Below, piece by piece: positions 43,545 to 46,025 of a stretch of DNA of 46,025 nucleotides. This DNA is from an uncultured Mailhella sp. (GTDB taxonomy: Bacteria; Desulfobacterota; Desulfovibrionia; Desulfovibrionales; Desulfovibrionaceae), in contig NZ_CANRLT010000010.1 in assembly GCF_947631555.1 (NCBI RefSeq), positions 1-46,025 on the forward strand, read 5' to 3'. Under the pieces are notes generated by a model. That model did no database searches. It was not told the origin of the DNA and saw nothing but the letters and a program-made list of their open reading frames with translations. Numbering within the stretch: position 1 is the first letter of the stretch; every line of letters starts with the position of its first letter. Position numbers and translations under genes: made by a program.

Positions 43545-45134
43545 ATGAAACTCTTTGGCAGATCTGAAAGTTGCTATGCGCTTGCATGGGGAGCCATATA
43601 TACCGTCTGCACCAATGTTCCCTACTATGCAATGCTGTTTCCTCTGAATAGTATTTTTGTAAAATCAATACTTTTATCATTTATATATGCGGTTAGTATG
43701 TTTTATCTTTTGTGCCTTTTAGGGAAAATTGGTAAAATTTTTGAGGTCATTATTTTTATATCATCAGCCATAGTCTTATATTTTTCGCTTTCCTTTAATT
43801 ATGTACAAACAAAGGATATGTTCGCTCTGCTCTGGCTTACAAATGTTCACGAAGCCATGGGAGTGTTCAGCCCCGTCTTGTTTGTCTATCTTGCGGCGGG
43901 AACGGTACTGACCTATTTGGCGCTCAGGACGTTTCCCAAAAAGACGGCGCTCGCTTCGTGGGCGGGACTGCTCATTCTCTGCCTCCTCTGCGGGGCGGCA
44001 AAGCAGTTTCAGCCCGTGGAGTTGAAGGGGCGGCATCCCATGCCCGCGGGGTATCTTTCGCACTTTGGGCATTCGGTCAAACAGCAGTGGCGTATGAAAG
44101 ATATGTTTGCCCTCAGGACGGAACTTCCGGGGAACGTCGTGTACAGGCGAGAAGGCGGTTCACCGCTGTTCGTCGTGCTGGCCTTGGGGGAGTCTCTGCG
44201 GGCGGACCATCTGACACTGTACGGCTACGAACGGGAAACGACGCCGCTTTCAGGTCAGCTTCCCCTTACGGTGTTTGACCGCTGTTACAGCGCCGGCGCG
44301 GGAACGACGGAGTCTGTGACGCGTATGCTGACCAGAGCAACGCTTGGCAGTCCGGCAGCCGCTCTGACGGAAAAGTCCGTCATCAGCCTTTTCCGCAAAG
44401 CCGGCTTCAGAACGGTCTGGCTGACGAATCAGGGGGCGATGGCCACGGGTGAGACGCCGGTGGCTTCAATTGCGAAGGAATGCGAACTGTATAAAACGCA
44501 TCCGTCCGTCCACACCATAGGCGCGAGAATACAGGACTCCGACCTGCTTCCCATGCTTGACGAAATCCTCACCCTGCCGCCACAGGATACGCTGATTATT
44601 CTTCACAGCTTCGGCAGTCATATCAATCCCGAACATCGCTATGCCGATGAATTTCGCCGCTACCTCCCTATCTGCTCCAGCTTCAGCGTGGCGGACTGTT
44701 CCGATCAGGAACTTGTGAACTCCTATGATAATTCCATTCTGGCGACAGACGCCTATTGGAAAGGCCTGGCGGACAGACTCAAGGATCGGAACGCGGTTCT
44801 CATTGTGACTTCGGATCATGGAGACAGGCTTCACGGAGGGAGGGGGCACAGTCCATCGCTTATGGATCACCCGGAGCTGCGCTGGATTCCCTTCATGGTG
44901 TATGCCTCTCCGTTTTTCAGGGAGAATCCAAAGCACAGGGAGCAATTAACCCAGGCCGCGGCGCACACGGCGGTTCCCTGTTCCCATGATTACCTTTTTC
45001 ATTCGCTTCTGGGAATTTCCGGCATAGGCACACCTTGCTATGACGAGAAACTCGATGTTTTCAGCAAGGCGATGACTCCGTATGCGGACCCCTATGTCGT
45101 TCTGAAGGGACTGAAACAGACCTCTCCGTTATAG
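43545..45134 (+). CDS. Phosphoethanolamine transferase (EptA-like, sulfatase fold)
   Basis: A 529-residue inner-membrane enzyme with about five N-terminal membrane segments (1-170) and a periplasmic alkaline-phosphatase-fold domain. LALGESLRADHLTLYGYERE near 215 holds the first metal Glu, SAGAGTTESVTRML near 250 the nucleophilic Thr, LHSFGSHINPEHRY near 360 and IVTSDHGDRLHGGRGHSPSL near 425 the remaining metal ligands. Family members move phosphoethanolamine from phosphatidylethanolamine onto lipid A, core heptose or proteins; lipid A modification gives polymyxin resistance. psd, pssA and lpxK in this window supply donor and acceptor. Bases about 43621-43800, coding for the membrane part, have only about 26% GC. 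The ribosome site is weak. Confidence 0.9.
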   Translation: MKLFGRSESCYALAWGAIYTVCTNVPYYAMLFPLNSIFVKSILLSFIYAVSMFYLLCLLGKIGKIFEVIIFISSAIVLYFSLSFNYVQTKDMFALLWLTNVHEAMGVFSPVLFVYLAAGTVLTYLALRTFPKKTALASWAGLLILCLLCGAAKQFQPVELKGRHPMPAGYLSHFGHSVKQQWRMKDMFALRTELPGNVVYRREGGSPLFVVLALGESLRADHLTLYGYERETTPLSGQLPLTVFDRCYSAGAGTTESVTRMLTRATLGSPAAALTEKSVISLFRKAGFRTVWLTNQGAMATGETPVASIAKECELYKTHPSVHTIGARIQDSDLLPMLDEILTLPPQDTLIILHSFGSHINPEHRYADEFRRYLPICSSFSVADCSDQELVNSYDNSILATDAYWKGLADRLKDRNAVLIVTSDHGDRLHGGRGHSPSLMDHPELRWIPFMVYASPFFRENPKHREQLTQAAAHTAVPCSHDYLFHSLLGISGIGTPCYDEKLDVFSKAMTPYADPYVVLKGLKQTSPL

Positions 45135-45180
45135 AGAATGGAGGGGCAGTCCCATGCTGCTTTGCGGAAACGGAAAAAGC

Positions 45181-45846
45181 CTACCAGCCGAGCGCAGGGT
45201 CGGTGACGGTGATCAGGCCATCATCGGAAATCTCCACGTTCAGGTATTGCACACCGTTCGTCTGTGAACCCAGACCGCGGGCAATGGCTGGGGCAATGTT
45301 GTGGAGCATGGTGCGGAAATCGTCGCGCGTTCCGGTGTAGCCGTAGATCGTGCGCCAGATCTGGCGTTCCCTGCCTTTGAGAGCGGAGGCTTCGATGCAC
45401 AGCTTTGCCGTATAGACCGTGTAGGCGACAAGCACCGGCTCGTCGATATAGGCGTAGTCAATGTGAGAGTGGTGTCGGTGGCGTCTGGCAATGGGGACGG
45501 CGTGCGTCACATAGTCGGTGCGGACGTGCTGCTGCGGCTCTTCGCTCCAGTAGCTGATTTTAGCTACGGCATCGGCCTCATTTCTGTTGTCCGCAAGACG
45601 GTAGCCGTGCGCGTGAAAGGCAGGCGTGACCAGACTGCATACTTCCCGAAAGAGCAGATCGTCCGCGCTCACTTCGCTGTTTCCCGGTTCCAGCACAAAG
45701 GTCTTGACTTCCGGAGCCTCGGCGTCACGCAGGGAATCCACGGAAACGGAATATCTGACACCGCACCCCGAAGCGAGAAGGGCGGTGAGCAGGAGAAGCA
45801 GCACAGGGACGATACGGAGTGACGGGCGGACTATCGGACGAGGCAA
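45181..45846 (-). CDS. DUF4136-like lipoprotein
   Basis: The 221-residue protein has a lipoprotein signal peptide: basic start, a Leu-rich core and the lipobox LLASGC with C28. The mature part resembles the DUF4136-type fold: VKTFVLEPGNSEVSADDLLF, ADAVAKISYWSEEPQ, a His-rich stretch RRHRHHSHIDYAYIDEP, then LCIEASALKGRERQIWRTIY and the C-terminal TNGVQYLNVEI. It should be anchored in the outer or inner membrane facing the periplasm; function unknown. The start is TTG at 45846, supported by AAGGAG seven bases upstream and by the lipobox position. A decayed partial copy lies at 42117-42275. Confidence 0.85.
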   Translation of the reverse strand: MPRPIVRPSLRIVPVLLLLLTALLASGCGVRYSVSVDSLRDAEAPEVKTFVLEPGNSEVSADDLLFREVCSLVTPAFHAHGYRLADNRNEADAVAKISYWSEEPQQHVRTDYVTHAVPIARRHRHHSHIDYAYIDEPVLVAYTVYTAKLCIEASALKGRERQIWRTIYGYTGTRDDFRTMLHNIAPAIARGLGSQTNGVQYLNVEISDDGLITVTDPALGW

Positions 45847-45906
45847 GGGGCAGCTCCTTGGTCAGAAGGACGGGGCGCGTTTCCTCTGGTTGGGAAACGT
45901 TAGGAC

Positions 45907-45935
45907 ATACTACCAGCATTCCGCACTCTTTCCAA
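45907..45935 (-). promoter_or_regulatory. Sigma-70 promoter of the lipoprotein gene
   Basis: On the minus strand TTGGAA (45930-45935), 17 bases, TAGTAT (45907-45912), about 60 bases before the TTG start. Confidence 0.6.
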
Positions 45936-45964
45936 GAGGGCGGCACAAACGAGACACTGACTTT

Positions 45965-46025
45965 TATAATGACAAATGTTTGAGATTATGCTATCCTTCA
46001 AAAAAAAACGGAGGGTACCGAGATG
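45965..46025 (+). promoter_or_regulatory. Promoter element, ribosome site and start codon of a gene leaving the window
   Basis: TATAAT at 45965-45970 is a perfect -10 box without a clear -35 partner. An A-run (46000-46008) and GGAGGG (46010-46015) precede an ATG at 46023-46025, the last three bases. The product cannot be known from this window. Confidence 0.6.

Overview
The window looks like a chromosomal segment of a host-associated sulfate-reducing bacterium of the Desulfovibrionaceae (Desulfovibrio, Bilophila or Mailhella type). The reasons are the roughly 60% GC, the gene families and the selenium traits: a tRNA-Sec, a selenocysteine-containing SelD and a YedE/DUF3343/TusA-like cluster. 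Other fitting traits are a K+-independent H+-pyrophosphatase, a type III secretion chaperone with a large putative effector, and a large RTX adhesin. The assignment is inference from gene content; no 16S rRNA is present. No phage, integrase, transposase or CRISPR array was seen.

Layout. 1-5.9 kb: the 3' part of an RTX/VCBS adhesin with a von Willebrand A domain, then a divergent glycosyltransferase. 6.2-9.4 kb: guaB-guaA on the minus strand behind a near-consensus promoter. 9.5-14.8 kb: the minus-strand cluster rpmH-rnpA-yidD-yidC-jag-psd-pssA, i.e. ribosome, RNase P, membrane protein insertion and phosphatidylethanolamine synthesis. 15.0-19.5 kb: a 1294-residue putative type III effector and its CesT-like chaperone behind a near-perfect sigma-54 promoter. 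19.7-21.4 kb: pyridoxal kinase and a VOC protein. 21.5-26.9 kb: hppA, then ispH, murJ and a C39-like putative cysteine peptidase. 27.1-28.3 kb: metK with a palindromic operator. 28.4-32.7 kb: a selenium module (yedE, TusA-like, DUF3343, ribokinase-like, selD). 33.2-40.4 kb: HAD phosphatase, dnaJ, rpoZ, RNase R, lpxK and a TIGR04076 protein. 40.5-41.7 kb: a Bax-inhibitor-like membrane protein and selC. 42-46 kb: a decayed lipoprotein fragment, a family 2 glycosyltransferase, a phosphoethanolamine transferase, an intact paralogous lipoprotein, and the start of another gene at the right edge.

How the genes work together. selD, selC and the YedE/TusA-like/DUF3343 genes describe selenium uptake, delivery and use, and SelD itself needs the Sec machinery to be translated. 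Several genes act on the envelope (psd/pssA, murJ, lpxK, eptA-like, two glycosyltransferases, the adhesin), which fits a host-associated Gram-negative cell.

Most notable: (1) the chaperone/effector pair with DUF3626-like and SidE-phosphodiesterase-like regions under sigma-54 control; (2) a dispersed structured repeat placed directly in front of two unrelated genes (rnpA and the DUF3343 gene), supplying the ribosome binding site and start codon of both; (3) the recoded UGA in selD with a clear SECIS hairpin; (4) a pseudogene remnant of the lipoprotein found intact 3 kb away.
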